From UBA2219 sp964612075 (GTDB lineage: Bacteria > Desulfobacterota > Deferrimicrobia > Deferrimicrobiales > Deferrimicrobiaceae): a stretch of 64,000 nt of DNA. The stretch lies in NCBI GenBank assembly GCA_964612075.1, contig CAZTFC010000004.1, positions 21,576-85,575 on the forward strand, read 5' to 3'. The notes under the pieces were generated by a model that made no database searches, was not told where the DNA came from, and worked only from the letters and a program-made list of their open reading frames with translations. Below, piece by piece: positions 16,886 to 24,897 of the stretch (the first letter of the stretch is position 1; every line of letters begins with the position of its first letter). Position numbers and translations under genes: made by a program.

Positions 16886-17983
16886 TTGGAGGAGTCCAGC
16901 AAGATTTTCGTCACGGGAGTGTATGGCAGCGGGAAAAGCCGGCTCGCCGCGCGCTTCGCTAAGGAGCGGCGCATCCCGTACATCGCGTTCGACAAGCTCC
17001 ACCGGTATGGCGTGGAGGAGAATCAGAGCCGAAGGATCCTCGCCGGGTTGCCGAAGCGGTTCGTCATCGACGCGATCCCGATCGACGAGAACGGCAAGTG
17101 GAGCGACTTCACGGAATACGAAGCTCGCAACGATGTCCTCGTGATCTGCGCCTACTGCCCCGACCGGGACACGTGGCTCAGGCGGGTCCAGGACAAGCGG
17201 GACTTGGAGGAACGGGGGAGCCGCAAGATCGGGCTCCGGGAGAGGGTGGGGGTCTGGCTGCGCCGCACGGGTCTGCGGCCGCAGCTGCCGCTGACCATCG
17301 ACCCGGAACACCATCTGCGGAAATACCGCGGCTTCTTCACCCAGAACGTTCCGCTGCTTTCGGGGTTCCGCCGCGTGAAGTACTTCGATTCCTCCCGGAA
17401 CGAGTACACCTCCCTGGAAGAGATGCTCGAGCGGATCCGGTTCCGGTATTTCCCCCTGGAAGATCACCTGGCCGGGCTCGGCAAGGAACATGACTGGAAG
17501 TACCAGGACATCGAGATCCTGAACATGGTCGGGTACTCGAAATCCCACAAGACATGGGACCGCATCCGGGGCCTCGTGGACTGGAAGGGGAAGAGAGTCC
17601 TCGATCTTGGCTGCTTCCACGGGTTTTTCAGCTTCAAGGCGGAAGACGAGGGCGGACTGGTGCAGGGATTCGACCGTAGCGCCGCTGCCCTGACCGTAGC
17701 CCGCATGATCAACGACCTCCGGGGGGGGCGCATCGTCTTCCGGGAATGGACCGGCGGCGACGATCTCCCCGAGTGCGACGTCATCCTGTGCCTCAACGTG
17801 CTCCACCATTTCCGGGACCCGGAAAAGGCGCTCTCCAGGATGCGTTGCAGGCAGGCGATCTTCGAGATCAAGACGGAGTGCCGGGCGGCGGTGGAAGCCT
17901 TCTTCACGGTTACGAAAGAGGTGGATTCTCACCGGACGGACCGCCGCATCCTGCTCTGCTCCCGACGGAACAACGCGCGATGA
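16886..17983 (+). CDS. P-loop ATPase/kinase-like domain fused to SAM methyltransferase; possible glycan chain terminator
   Basis: A 365-residue two-domain protein. Residues 5-~200 hold a P-loop domain with Walker A GVYGSGKS (11-18) and the shape of a small nucleotide kinase (FDKLHRYG, RFVIDAIPID). Residues about 205-360 are a class I methyltransferase: motif I VLDLGCFHGFFS near 238, acidic motif QGFDRS, and ILCLNVLHHF near 300. It lies inside the Wzm/Wzt polysaccharide locus. WbdD of E. coli O8/O9a, also a methyltransferase plus kinase, caps chains for Wzt; this protein could be an analogue with opposite domain order and an unrelated kinase. That role is inference. The start is TTG at 16886 with AGGTAAG upstream; no ATG precedes the P-loop. 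Confidence 0.85.
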   Translation: MEESSKIFVTGVYGSGKSRLAARFAKERRIPYIAFDKLHRYGVEENQSRRILAGLPKRFVIDAIPIDENGKWSDFTEYEARNDVLVICAYCPDRDTWLRRVQDKRDLEERGSRKIGLRERVGVWLRRTGLRPQLPLTIDPEHHLRKYRGFFTQNVPLLSGFRRVKYFDSSRNEYTSLEEMLERIRFRYFPLEDHLAGLGKEHDWKYQDIEILNMVGYSKSHKTWDRIRGLVDWKGKRVLDLGCFHGFFSFKAEDEGGLVQGFDRSAAALTVARMINDLRGGRIVFREWTGGDDLPECDVILCLNVLHHFRDPEKALSRMRCRQAIFEIKTECRAAVEAFFTVTKEVDSHRTDRRILLCSRRNNAR

Positions 17984-19335
17984 CGGACGGCGCCCCAAAC
18001 CCAGGGGGGAGGGCCGGTAAGCCGGTCAGGATCCTCTTCGTGACCTGGGGCTATTCGATCCACGCCGTCCGGCGCATACGGGTATTCCTCGAGGATCCGG
18101 GGTTCGAGGTGGCCGTCGTCTCCAACCACGACTACCGCTTCCCCGGTGCGAAGAACATCATCCTGTCCGGCGAGGACGCTCGGAAGGATATCCGCGGGGA
18201 AACCCTGGCGGCGCTGGAGAAGATCCGAGGCGTCGCCCCCCGGCGAGGGCTCCGCGGGCTCCTGCCGCGCCTCAAAGAGAAATTCTTCGCCTTTTCCCTG
18301 CTGCTGCCATTTTTCCTCCGGATCGGGATCCGGGACGTCGCCACGTTCCGCTCGGCTGCCAACACTCTCGACGTGCTCTTCGACGTCGCGATCGCACGCG
18401 CGGACATCGGGATCCTGCGGGATGCCGTCTCGAAATTCGACCCGCATGTCGTCTTCCTGCAGACCCTGCTCTACCCGTGCCATCTCGCGTACCATCTTCC
18501 TCGGAAATACCCGGTCATCGTCACGTTCTGGAACGGCGACGCGACGTGGTGGGCGCAGTGGGACGGCATCGACCGGACGATCAAGCGCGGGATCGTTTGC
18601 CGCGGTGCCGCCCTCGCGTCCGCGATGACAGTCAACTCGGAGCATGTCCGGCGGGCGCTTCTGGACATCGGGGCCGACGGGCGCAAGATCCACCTCGTCC
18701 GGTACCCGGGCGTGGACCTGGAGCGGTTTGCACCCGGCCCGAAGGGGGCTGCGCGAGCGAGGCTTCGGATCACCGCAGGCAAGGTGGTCTTCTGCCCGCG
18801 GGGCCTCGGAGGATACCTGAACAGCGATGTCATCGTGGAGAGCATGCCGGAGGTGTTGGGCGCAAACCCCGACACGCTCTTCCTGTTCGTGTCGGACGCC
18901 GGCTCGGAAGAATGGGAGAAACATCTAGAAAGGGCCCAGGCCCTCGGTGTGGAGCGGCACCTCCGGAGGGATGGCCAGGTCCCCTGGGAAGAGATGCCCG
19001 ACTATTACCGCGCTTCCGACGTCATGGTCTCGGTCTCCTCGAACGATTCGCTTCCGAATTGCATGCTGGAGGCCATGGCATGCGGCACTCCCGTGGTCAT
19101 CGGGGATATCCCGCAGCTTCGGGAATGGGTGGAGGACGGAGCGAACGGCTATCGGGTGCCGCCGAGGGACGCCGCCGCCCTGGCCGACAGGATCAACGGG
19201 ATCCTGGCCGCGCCGCCCGTCCGGATCGGGGAATTCGCCCGCAGGAACCGGACCCTGGTCGAACGGGAGGCGGACAGCAGGAAGACCGGGGAGCGGATAA
19301 GGCAGCTCGTGCGCGAGAATGCGAGGAAGGGATGA
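17980..19335 (+). CDS. GT4-type glycosyltransferase
   Basis: Glycosyltransferase of 451 residues, GT-B fold: VRILFVTWGYSIHAVRRIRVFLED at the N-terminus and SDVMVSVSSNDSLPNCMLEAMACGTPVV in the donor-binding half. The middle region (about residues 85-140) has an extra basic and hydrophobic segment that may form a membrane-contact surface. ATG at 17980 overlaps the stop of the P-loop/methyltransferase gene by 4 bases, so the two are probably made together. Specificity unknown. Confidence 0.9.
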   Translation: MTDGAPNPGGRAGKPVRILFVTWGYSIHAVRRIRVFLEDPGFEVAVVSNHDYRFPGAKNIILSGEDARKDIRGETLAALEKIRGVAPRRGLRGLLPRLKEKFFAFSLLLPFFLRIGIRDVATFRSAANTLDVLFDVAIARADIGILRDAVSKFDPHVVFLQTLLYPCHLAYHLPRKYPVIVTFWNGDATWWAQWDGIDRTIKRGIVCRGAALASAMTVNSEHVRRALLDIGADGRKIHLVRYPGVDLERFAPGPKGAARARLRITAGKVVFCPRGLGGYLNSDVIVESMPEVLGANPDTLFLFVSDAGSEEWEKHLERAQALGVERHLRRDGQVPWEEMPDYYRASDVMVSVSSNDSLPNCMLEAMACGTPVVIGDIPQLREWVEDGANGYRVPPRDAAALADRINGILAAPPVRIGEFARRNRTLVEREADSRKTGERIRQLVRENARKG

Positions 19336-20546
19336 TACCCGCCGGCACCCGGAACATGCGACTGGGCATCGTATCCCACGTGTTGCCTCCCTCCCCTTCC
19401 GGGCAGGCGGTGGTTCTCTACCGCCTGTTGTCCGGCATCCCTCCGGAGAGGTATTTCCTGATCTCCCGCGAAAACTACGGCTCCCCCGGAGAAGCGGCAG
19501 CTTCCGCCTCGGCGAAGCTGCCCGTTCGGTATTACCACCTTTCGCCCCACCGGCGGCTCGCGTTTTCGAGGATCCCCGGGATCCGCCAGCTGACGGAACA
19601 TCTCGATGCATGGACCGCCGTGAGGGACCGGTCAAGGCAGATCGCGGACATCGTGCGCCGCGAGAGGTGCGGGCTCCTGGTCGCCTGCACCGGAGACCTT
19701 TACGACCTGCCGGCAGCCGCCCTCGCCGCCCGAAGGACGGGAATCCCCTTCGTTCCGTACCTCTTCGACGATTACGTTTTTCAGTGGACCGGGCCGGCAC
19801 GCCGGGTCGCCGCGCGCTTCGAGCCCTCCGCGCTGCGCGAGGCCCGCGCCGTGATCGTCCCGAACGAGTTCGCGCGCGATGAATACGCCAAGCGTTGTGG
19901 GGCGCCGGGCGTCATCGTCCGAAATCCGTGTCTCCTTCCGGACCTGGCCGCGCTGGACGGAGCGAAGCGGGTTTTCGGCGCTGGTGAGATCCACATCGTT
20001 TACACTGGTGCCGTGTACCACGCCCAGGCCGACGCCTTTCGCAACCTGATCACCGCGATCTCGCGCCCCGGAAACGCCGAGGCACGGCTCCACATCTATA
20101 CCGCGCAGTCCGGGGCGGAGCTGAAGAGCCAAGGCATCGACGGACCGGCGGTGACCCGCCATCCGCACGTTCCCCAGTCCGAAGTGGCCGCCATCCTCCG
20201 GCAGGCGGATATCCTTTTCCTGCCGCTCTCCTTCCGCTCGCCGATCCCGGAGGTCATCAGGACATCCGCTCCCGGGAAGACCGGCGAGTACCTCTCCGTG
20301 GGCCGGCCCATCCTGCTGCATGCGCCGCCGGATTGTTTCCTCACGTGGTACTTCCGGACCAACGGGTGCGGCGTCGTCGCGGACCGGGAAGAGCCGAGGG
20401 AGCTGGCGACATCCATCGAGCTCCTCCGGACGGACCGGGCACTGCGGGACAGGGTCTCCACCGCTGCTCGAATGGCGGCGGAAAGGGATTTTGACCTGGG
20501 CAGGGTACGGAGATCCTTCGAATCCCTGCTGGAGTGGGAGCCATGA
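19332..20546 (+). CDS. Glycosyltransferase, GT-B fold
   Basis: A 404-residue putative glycosyltransferase. The N-terminus MRLGIVSHVLPPSPSGQAVVLYRLL is the Rossmann beta1-loop-helix of GT-B enzymes; the C-terminal half (IHIVYTGAVYHAQADAFRNLI ... GKTGEYLSVGRPILLHAPPDCFLTWYF) has the donor-site layout but a weaker E-x7-E signature than its neighbours. It begins with an ATGA overlap and ends in one, tying it to genes on both sides. Substrates unknown. Confidence 0.85.
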   Translation: MIPAGTRNMRLGIVSHVLPPSPSGQAVVLYRLLSGIPPERYFLISRENYGSPGEAAASASAKLPVRYYHLSPHRRLAFSRIPGIRQLTEHLDAWTAVRDRSRQIADIVRRERCGLLVACTGDLYDLPAAALAARRTGIPFVPYLFDDYVFQWTGPARRVAARFEPSALREARAVIVPNEFARDEYAKRCGAPGVIVRNPCLLPDLAALDGAKRVFGAGEIHIVYTGAVYHAQADAFRNLITAISRPGNAEARLHIYTAQSGAELKSQGIDGPAVTRHPHVPQSEVAAILRQADILFLPLSFRSPIPEVIRTSAPGKTGEYLSVGRPILLHAPPDCFLTWYFRTNGCGVVADREEPRELATSIELLRTDRALRDRVSTAARMAAERDFDLGRVRRSFESLLEWEP

Positions 20547-21727
20547 GGATCCTACTGATAGCGATGGCCAACAGCGTCCACACGGCTCGCTGGGTCGACC
20601 AGATCGCGGACGAGGGATGGGACCTGCACCTCTGCCCTAGCACCGATTCCTGGACCGATATCCACCAGGGCCTCCGAAAAGTAACGCTGCACCACACGGG
20701 CTTCCGTAACCCAGGTGAAACCGCGGCAGGAGTGCGGTTCCGCGGCGTCTCTCTCCCCTGGCGGATGGCGGATGTCTGGCACCGCAGGATCCAAAAGATG
20801 GCGGGAGAAGACCGCCGCCCGGAACGGCTCGCCCGGCTCATCGACCGCCTTTCGCCCGACGTGGTCCACTCCCTAGAGATCCAACATGCGGGATATCTGG
20901 CCCTCGAAGCGAAGAAACGGGCGAGGAAACCTTTCCCTCCGTGGATCGTGACGAACTGGGGCAGCGACATCTACCTGTTCGGGAGGCTGGCCGAGCACGC
21001 GCCTAGGATCCGCAAGGTCCTCGAATCGTGCGACTTCTATTCCTGCGAATGCCGGCGCGACGTCGCGCTGGCCAGGTCCTTCGGCTTCGCCGGCACGGTG
21101 CTTCCCGTGTTCCCGAACGCGGGCGGCTTCGACCTGGGAATGACGGCCTCCCTGAAGAGCCCGGGGCCCTCCTCCTCGCGCCGGGGGATCATGCTGAAAG
21201 GCTACCAGCACTGGGGCGGGCGCGCCCTGACGGGCCTGCGGGCGCTGGAGCGGTGCGCCGATCTCCTCGGGGAGTATGAAGTTTGGATCTACTCCGCCTC
21301 GCCCGACGTGGCGGTCGCGGCGGAGCTGTTCGGGCGCTCCACGGGGGTCCGGGTGACGCTCCTCCCGAAGGACACCCCTCACGCCGAGATCCTCTCCCGT
21401 CACGGCAGGGCGAGGATCTCGATCGGGCTGAGCACGGGCGACGCCATCAGCACTTCCCTCCTGGAGTCGATGGTGATGGGCTCCTTCCCGATCCAGTCCT
21501 GGACCGCCTGCGCCGACGAGTGGATCGAGGACGGGCGAACCGGGCTCCTCGTCCCTCCGGACGATCCCGAGATCGTGGAGGCGGCGGTCCGGAGGACGCT
21601 TTCGGACGACGCGCTCGTCGACCGCGCGGCGGAGGAGAACCTCCAGGTCGCCGAAGAGCGCCTGGACCGGGAGCGGATTCGCCCGATGGCGATCGACTTC
21701 TACAAGCAGGCGAGGGCGCGCAGCTGA
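20543..21727 (+). CDS. GT4-type glycosyltransferase
   Basis: Glycosyltransferase of 394 residues starting MRILLIAMANSVHTARWVDQI. The central TNWGSDIYLFGRL and the C-terminal SIGLSTGDAISTSLLESMVMGSFPIQS show a family-4-like donor site, with STSLLES in place of the usual EGFPxxxLE. The ATG at 20543 lies inside an ATGA overlap and has GGAGTGGGAG before it; a GTG nine bases upstream is possible. Specificity unknown. Confidence 0.87.
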   Translation: MRILLIAMANSVHTARWVDQIADEGWDLHLCPSTDSWTDIHQGLRKVTLHHTGFRNPGETAAGVRFRGVSLPWRMADVWHRRIQKMAGEDRRPERLARLIDRLSPDVVHSLEIQHAGYLALEAKKRARKPFPPWIVTNWGSDIYLFGRLAEHAPRIRKVLESCDFYSCECRRDVALARSFGFAGTVLPVFPNAGGFDLGMTASLKSPGPSSSRRGIMLKGYQHWGGRALTGLRALERCADLLGEYEVWIYSASPDVAVAAELFGRSTGVRVTLLPKDTPHAEILSRHGRARISIGLSTGDAISTSLLESMVMGSFPIQSWTACADEWIEDGRTGLLVPPDDPEIVEAAVRRTLSDDALVDRAAEENLQVAEERLDRERIRPMAIDFYKQARARS

Positions 21728-22713
21728 GTACGGCCGTTTCCATCGTCATCCCCGTCTACAACGGGTCGGATTTCCTTCGGGAGGCGGTGGACAGCGCTCT
21801 CGCGCAGAGCTACGGCGGCATCGAAGTGATCGTCGTGAACGACGGCTCCTCGGACGGCGGGAAGACCGAGGAGATCGCCCTCTCTTACGGGAACCGGATC
21901 CGCTACTTCCGCAAGGAGAACGGAGGCGTCGCGTCCGCGCTGAACCTCGGCATCCGGGAGATGCGCGGGGAGTATTTCTCCTGGCTGAGCCACGACGACG
22001 TCTACCTCCCCCGCAAGGTGGAGCGGGAGGCGGCCGCGCTGGCGGCCCGCGGCGACGACGCGATCGCCTACTCCGATTACGAGGTGATCGACGAGTCCTC
22101 CCGCCGCATCGAGGTGTTCCGGGCCGGGCGGCTGCGCGCCCCGCAGTTCCGGATGCTCCTGGTCACGGACATCCCCGTGAACGGCTGCACGGTCCTCCTT
22201 CCCCGCCGGTGCTTCGACCGGGTCGGCCTGTTCGACGAGAGGCTCAAGGTCTCGCAGGACTACGACCTCTGGTTCCGCATGTCCCGCATCTACCCCTTCG
22301 TGCACGTCCCCGAGATCCTGCTGCGCTCCCGGGTACACGCCGGCCAGGGGACGCGCTCGATGCCCGCGACATGCCTCTCCGAAGGGAACTCGAACTTCAT
22401 CGCATGGCTGAGCGAGATCGCACGGGACCTGTCGCGGCAGGAGGACCCCTCCCTCCCCCGCTTCCTGTTCCGGGCGGCGGTGCGGCTGAAACGGCGCGGG
22501 TACCTCCAGGCGGCCGAGCACGCCCTCTCGCTCTACAGGACGCACGCGCGCTCCGGCGCGCCGTGGGACGGGGCGAAAGCCGTCCTGGCCGACCGGTACT
22601 TCGCCGTCTGCGAACGGCCCCTCGCCACTTTCCTCCCCCGGGTGGCCCATGCCCTCTCCGACCCGGAGAACCTGGCCACGCGGATCCGGAGGCGGATCCG
22701 GGGCGCAAGGTGA
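21724..22713 (+). CDS. GT2-family glycosyltransferase, apparently CTG-initiated
   Basis: Family 2 (GT-A fold) transferase of about 329 residues: TAVSIVIPVYNGSDFLREAVDS then VIVVNDGSSDGG and the DxD-type SHDDVYLPRKVERE. There is no ATG, GTG or TTG close to the domain start; CTG at 21724 overlaps the preceding TGA as CTGA, with purine-rich GGCGAGGG just before it, and gives the normal GT2 N-terminus. The first in-frame GTG lies about 20 codons inside the fold and would remove beta strand 1. I therefore propose CTG, with moderate confidence in the start and high confidence in the family. Confidence 0.85.
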   Translation: MSTAVSIVIPVYNGSDFLREAVDSALAQSYGGIEVIVVNDGSSDGGKTEEIALSYGNRIRYFRKENGGVASALNLGIREMRGEYFSWLSHDDVYLPRKVEREAAALAARGDDAIAYSDYEVIDESSRRIEVFRAGRLRAPQFRMLLVTDIPVNGCTVLLPRRCFDRVGLFDERLKVSQDYDLWFRMSRIYPFVHVPEILLRSRVHAGQGTRSMPATCLSEGNSNFIAWLSEIARDLSRQEDPSLPRFLFRAAVRLKRRGYLQAAEHALSLYRTHARSGAPWDGAKAVLADRYFAVCERPLATFLPRVAHALSDPENLATRIRRRIRGAR

Positions 22714-23828
22714 CGGACGCGATGCGCATCCTGCAGCTGGTGCACTCCCTCGACCGCGGGGGCGCCGAGCGGATCGTTCTCGAGCTCGACCGGGGTTTCA
22801 AAACCCTGGGGCACCGATCGCTCGTGGCGATGCTCCTGGATTCCAACGCCTTCGGGGAACCGCGATACGCATCGGTCGAAACGCGCATTCTCCTCGCCCC
22901 GGACCAGTACCACTGGCCGCTGTACGTCCCCCCCGCTTCCGCCCGGCTCCGCGGGATCGCGAGGGAGTGGAAACCCGACATCCTGTTCGTCCACACCCCG
23001 GACGTCGCCATCGTCGCGGGATGGGCCCGGTTGAAGGTCCCTTCCGTGCAGGTCATCCACTGCTACTGGGACGCCTCCTCGGGAAACCCGCTCAAGGAGG
23101 CGTGGCGCAGGGCCGTAGCCCGCTGGGCCTTCGGCCGGCTCGGCCGGCGGGGGATCCTCGTCGCCCGGCACATGGAAGAGGACTCTTCCGGTTACCTCGA
23201 TTGCCCGGGAAACCGGTTCCGCTGCGTCGAAAACGGGGTGGACCTGCAAACCTTCTCCTTCGCCCGGCGCGAGGCGATCGACGCGCCCCGGATCGCCGTG
23301 ACGGGATCCCTCATCCCCTTCAAGCGCCCGGAGCTGGCGATCCGGGCGTTCTCCCTTCTCCTTCGGGAGCTCCCCGGCGCGCGGCTCGTATTCGCGGGAG
23401 ACGGGCCGATGCGGCCCGTCCTCGAATCCCTCTGCAGGGAGCTCCACCTGCGGGATTCGGTGGAATTCCTCGGGTACAGGGAGGACCTCCCGGAAGTCCT
23501 CGCGCGGTGCCACGCGTGCTGGCACGTGGCGAAAAGCGAGGGGTTCGGCCTCGCCGCCGCCGAAGCCATGGCGACCGGCCTGCCCGTGCTGGGAATGGAC
23601 GTTCCGGGGCTCAGGGAGCTGCTGGGGGACCGCGAGGGCGGAATCCTCGTGCCGAACGGCGACGTCGCCACCCTTGCGGACCGGACCGTCCGGCTGCTCA
23701 GGGACGCTGCGGCCTACAATGACACGGCATCCGCCGGACGCCTTGCCGCGGAACGGCGCTTCGACGCGCGCCGCATGGTCGACCGATACCTGGAACTCGC
23801 CGCCGATGCGGCATCCGGCCGCTGGTAG
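22710..23828 (+). CDS. GT4-type glycosyltransferase
   Basis: GT-B transferase of 372 residues: MRILQLVHSLDRGGAERIVLELDRG (GGAE acceptor loop) and CWHVAKSEGFGLAAAEAMATGLPVLGMD (EGFGLAAAE, E-x7-E). The start is GTG 22710 in a GTGA overlap, or ATG 22722. It closes the uninterrupted glycosyltransferase chain; a promoter and a different two-gene module follow. Donor and acceptor unknown. Confidence 0.9.
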   Translation: MTDAMRILQLVHSLDRGGAERIVLELDRGFKTLGHRSLVAMLLDSNAFGEPRYASVETRILLAPDQYHWPLYVPPASARLRGIAREWKPDILFVHTPDVAIVAGWARLKVPSVQVIHCYWDASSGNPLKEAWRRAVARWAFGRLGRRGILVARHMEEDSSGYLDCPGNRFRCVENGVDLQTFSFARREAIDAPRIAVTGSLIPFKRPELAIRAFSLLLRELPGARLVFAGDGPMRPVLESLCRELHLRDSVEFLGYREDLPEVLARCHACWHVAKSEGFGLAAAEAMATGLPVLGMDVPGLRELLGDREGGILVPNGDVATLADRTVRLLRDAAAYNDTASAGRLAAERRFDARRMVDRYLELAADAASGRW

Positions 23829-23861
23829 CGGTTACCGGTAACGGCACCGGGAAAACTTCCA

Positions 23862-23889
23862 TTGACTCACCCGGCACATTTCGTAGAAT
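23862..23889 (+). promoter_or_regulatory. Sigma-70-type promoter of the membrane protein-prepilin pair
   Basis: -35 TTGACT (23862-23867), 16-base spacer, -10 TAGAAT (23884-23889), followed about 26 bases later by a TTG start with a GGGGG ribosome site. The -35 TTG could be misread as a start codon; the promoter reading explains both signals. Confidence 0.6.
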
Positions 23890-23915
23890 TTTGCAAACGG
23901 CATCCGGGGGAACTT

Positions 23916-24395
23916 TTGAGCTCCTTGGCGAACCGTCGCCGCTCGAAGGTCGTGGACAGGAGGTTTCAGTTCGGGATCGCCTCCCGGCTTCTCCTGGTTC
24001 TGTCGGCGATGCTGGCGGTGGGGGTCGCCCTCGCCTTCGCCCCTTCTTTTTACGTCCTGGCCACGACGGACAACCTGGAGGCGCTGGAGCCCGCGTCCGC
24101 CGAGTTCCTTACCCTCCACGAACGCCTCTGGCCCGCAATGCTCCTCTGCTTCGCGGGAGTGTTCCTCTATTCGCTCTACTTCAGCCACCGGATCGCCGGC
24201 CCGGTGTACCGCATCAACTCGATCCTCCGGGCGCTTCTCGAGGACAGGAAGCCCGAGGTCCTGAAGGTCCGCAAGGGGGACTACCTCCAGGAGACGGCCG
24301 CCCTGGTGGAGCTCCTTGCGAACAAGATCGGCAACCCGGAACCGGGAAAACGGCAACATCGCGACGGCGTCCCGCCCCCCGGGACCCCCAGTTGA
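23916..24395 (+). CDS. Two-helix membrane protein with HAMP-like cytoplasmic segment
   Basis: A 159-residue inner-membrane protein of unknown function. It has membrane helices near residues 20-45 and 73-95, a short periplasmic loop between, then a HAMP-like segment SHRIAGPVYRINSILRALLEDRKPEVLKVRKGDYL of the kind found in signalling proteins, but no output domain. I chose TTG 23916, which has GGGGG five bases before it and follows the promoter; a TTG at 23862 coincides with the -35 box. Its stop overlaps the start of a prepilin gene (TTGA), so it probably works with that pilin, perhaps as an assembly or sensing partner; that is inference. Confidence 0.75.
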   Translation: MSSLANRRRSKVVDRRFQFGIASRLLLVLSAMLAVGVALAFAPSFYVLATTDNLEALEPASAEFLTLHERLWPAMLLCFAGVFLYSLYFSHRIAGPVYRINSILRALLEDRKPEVLKVRKGDYLQETAALVELLANKIGNPEPGKRQHRDGVPPPGTPS

Positions 24396-24823
24396 GAGAC
24401 GACGGACGCCCTGCCAAGCGCTCCCCGGGCCGGCAGGCGAACACGCGCCGCCGCCGGAACGGCTTCACCCTCCTTGAGCTGGTGCTCGTCGTAATGATCA
24501 TCGGCATCCTTTCCGCAATGGCCGCGTACTCGTATCGATTCGTGATCAACAAGGCGCGAATGACGCAGGCGAAGACCGTTCTCCAGCACCTGTCCCGGAC
24601 GGAAACCGTCTACTTCAGCAACAACAGCCGATACACCGAAGACCTGGGCCAGCTCGATTTCAACCCGACCAAGTACGACTACTACAAGGTTTCCGTCACG
24701 GTCGACAACACCGGGCTGAACTATTCCGGAACCGCGATCGGCGTCGGCCTGATGGCGGGCGACTGCTGGACCATCGTCAAGGACGGGGCGCCGGTCCAGT
24801 GCGACAATTCCGTGTTCAAGTGA
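24392..24823 (+). CDS. Type IV prepilin-like protein (minor pilin/pseudopilin)
   Basis: A 143-residue class III signal protein. A basic leader of about 24 residues ends RRRRNG, followed by FTLLELVLVVMIIGILSAMAAY: Gly before the cut, Phe at +1 and Glu at +5, the PilD processing signature. The mature part is about 119 residues with a C-terminal Cys pair (GDCWTIVKDGAPVQCDN) that could form the disulfide loop seen in many pilins, which the PilA at 37133 lacks. The start is TTG 24392 overlapping the previous stop. PilD at 28316 would process it. Probably a minor pilin rather than the main subunit. Confidence 0.87.
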   Translation: MRDDGRPAKRSPGRQANTRRRRNGFTLLELVLVVMIIGILSAMAAYSYRFVINKARMTQAKTVLQHLSRTETVYFSNNSRYTEDLGQLDFNPTKYDYYKVSVTVDNTGLNYSGTAIGVGLMAGDCWTIVKDGAPVQCDNSVFK

Positions 24824-24897
24824 TGCTTCCCCCGGCCGACTCCTGCCCCGCGTAACGCGCGGCGCGGGAATCCCGCAAGGGTATATACTCTTCGATC

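Noticed and set aside
23862..23915. TTG at 23862 as the start of the HAMP-like membrane protein
   Set aside because: It coincides with a good -35 box, and TTG 23916 has a clear ribosome site at the right distance.
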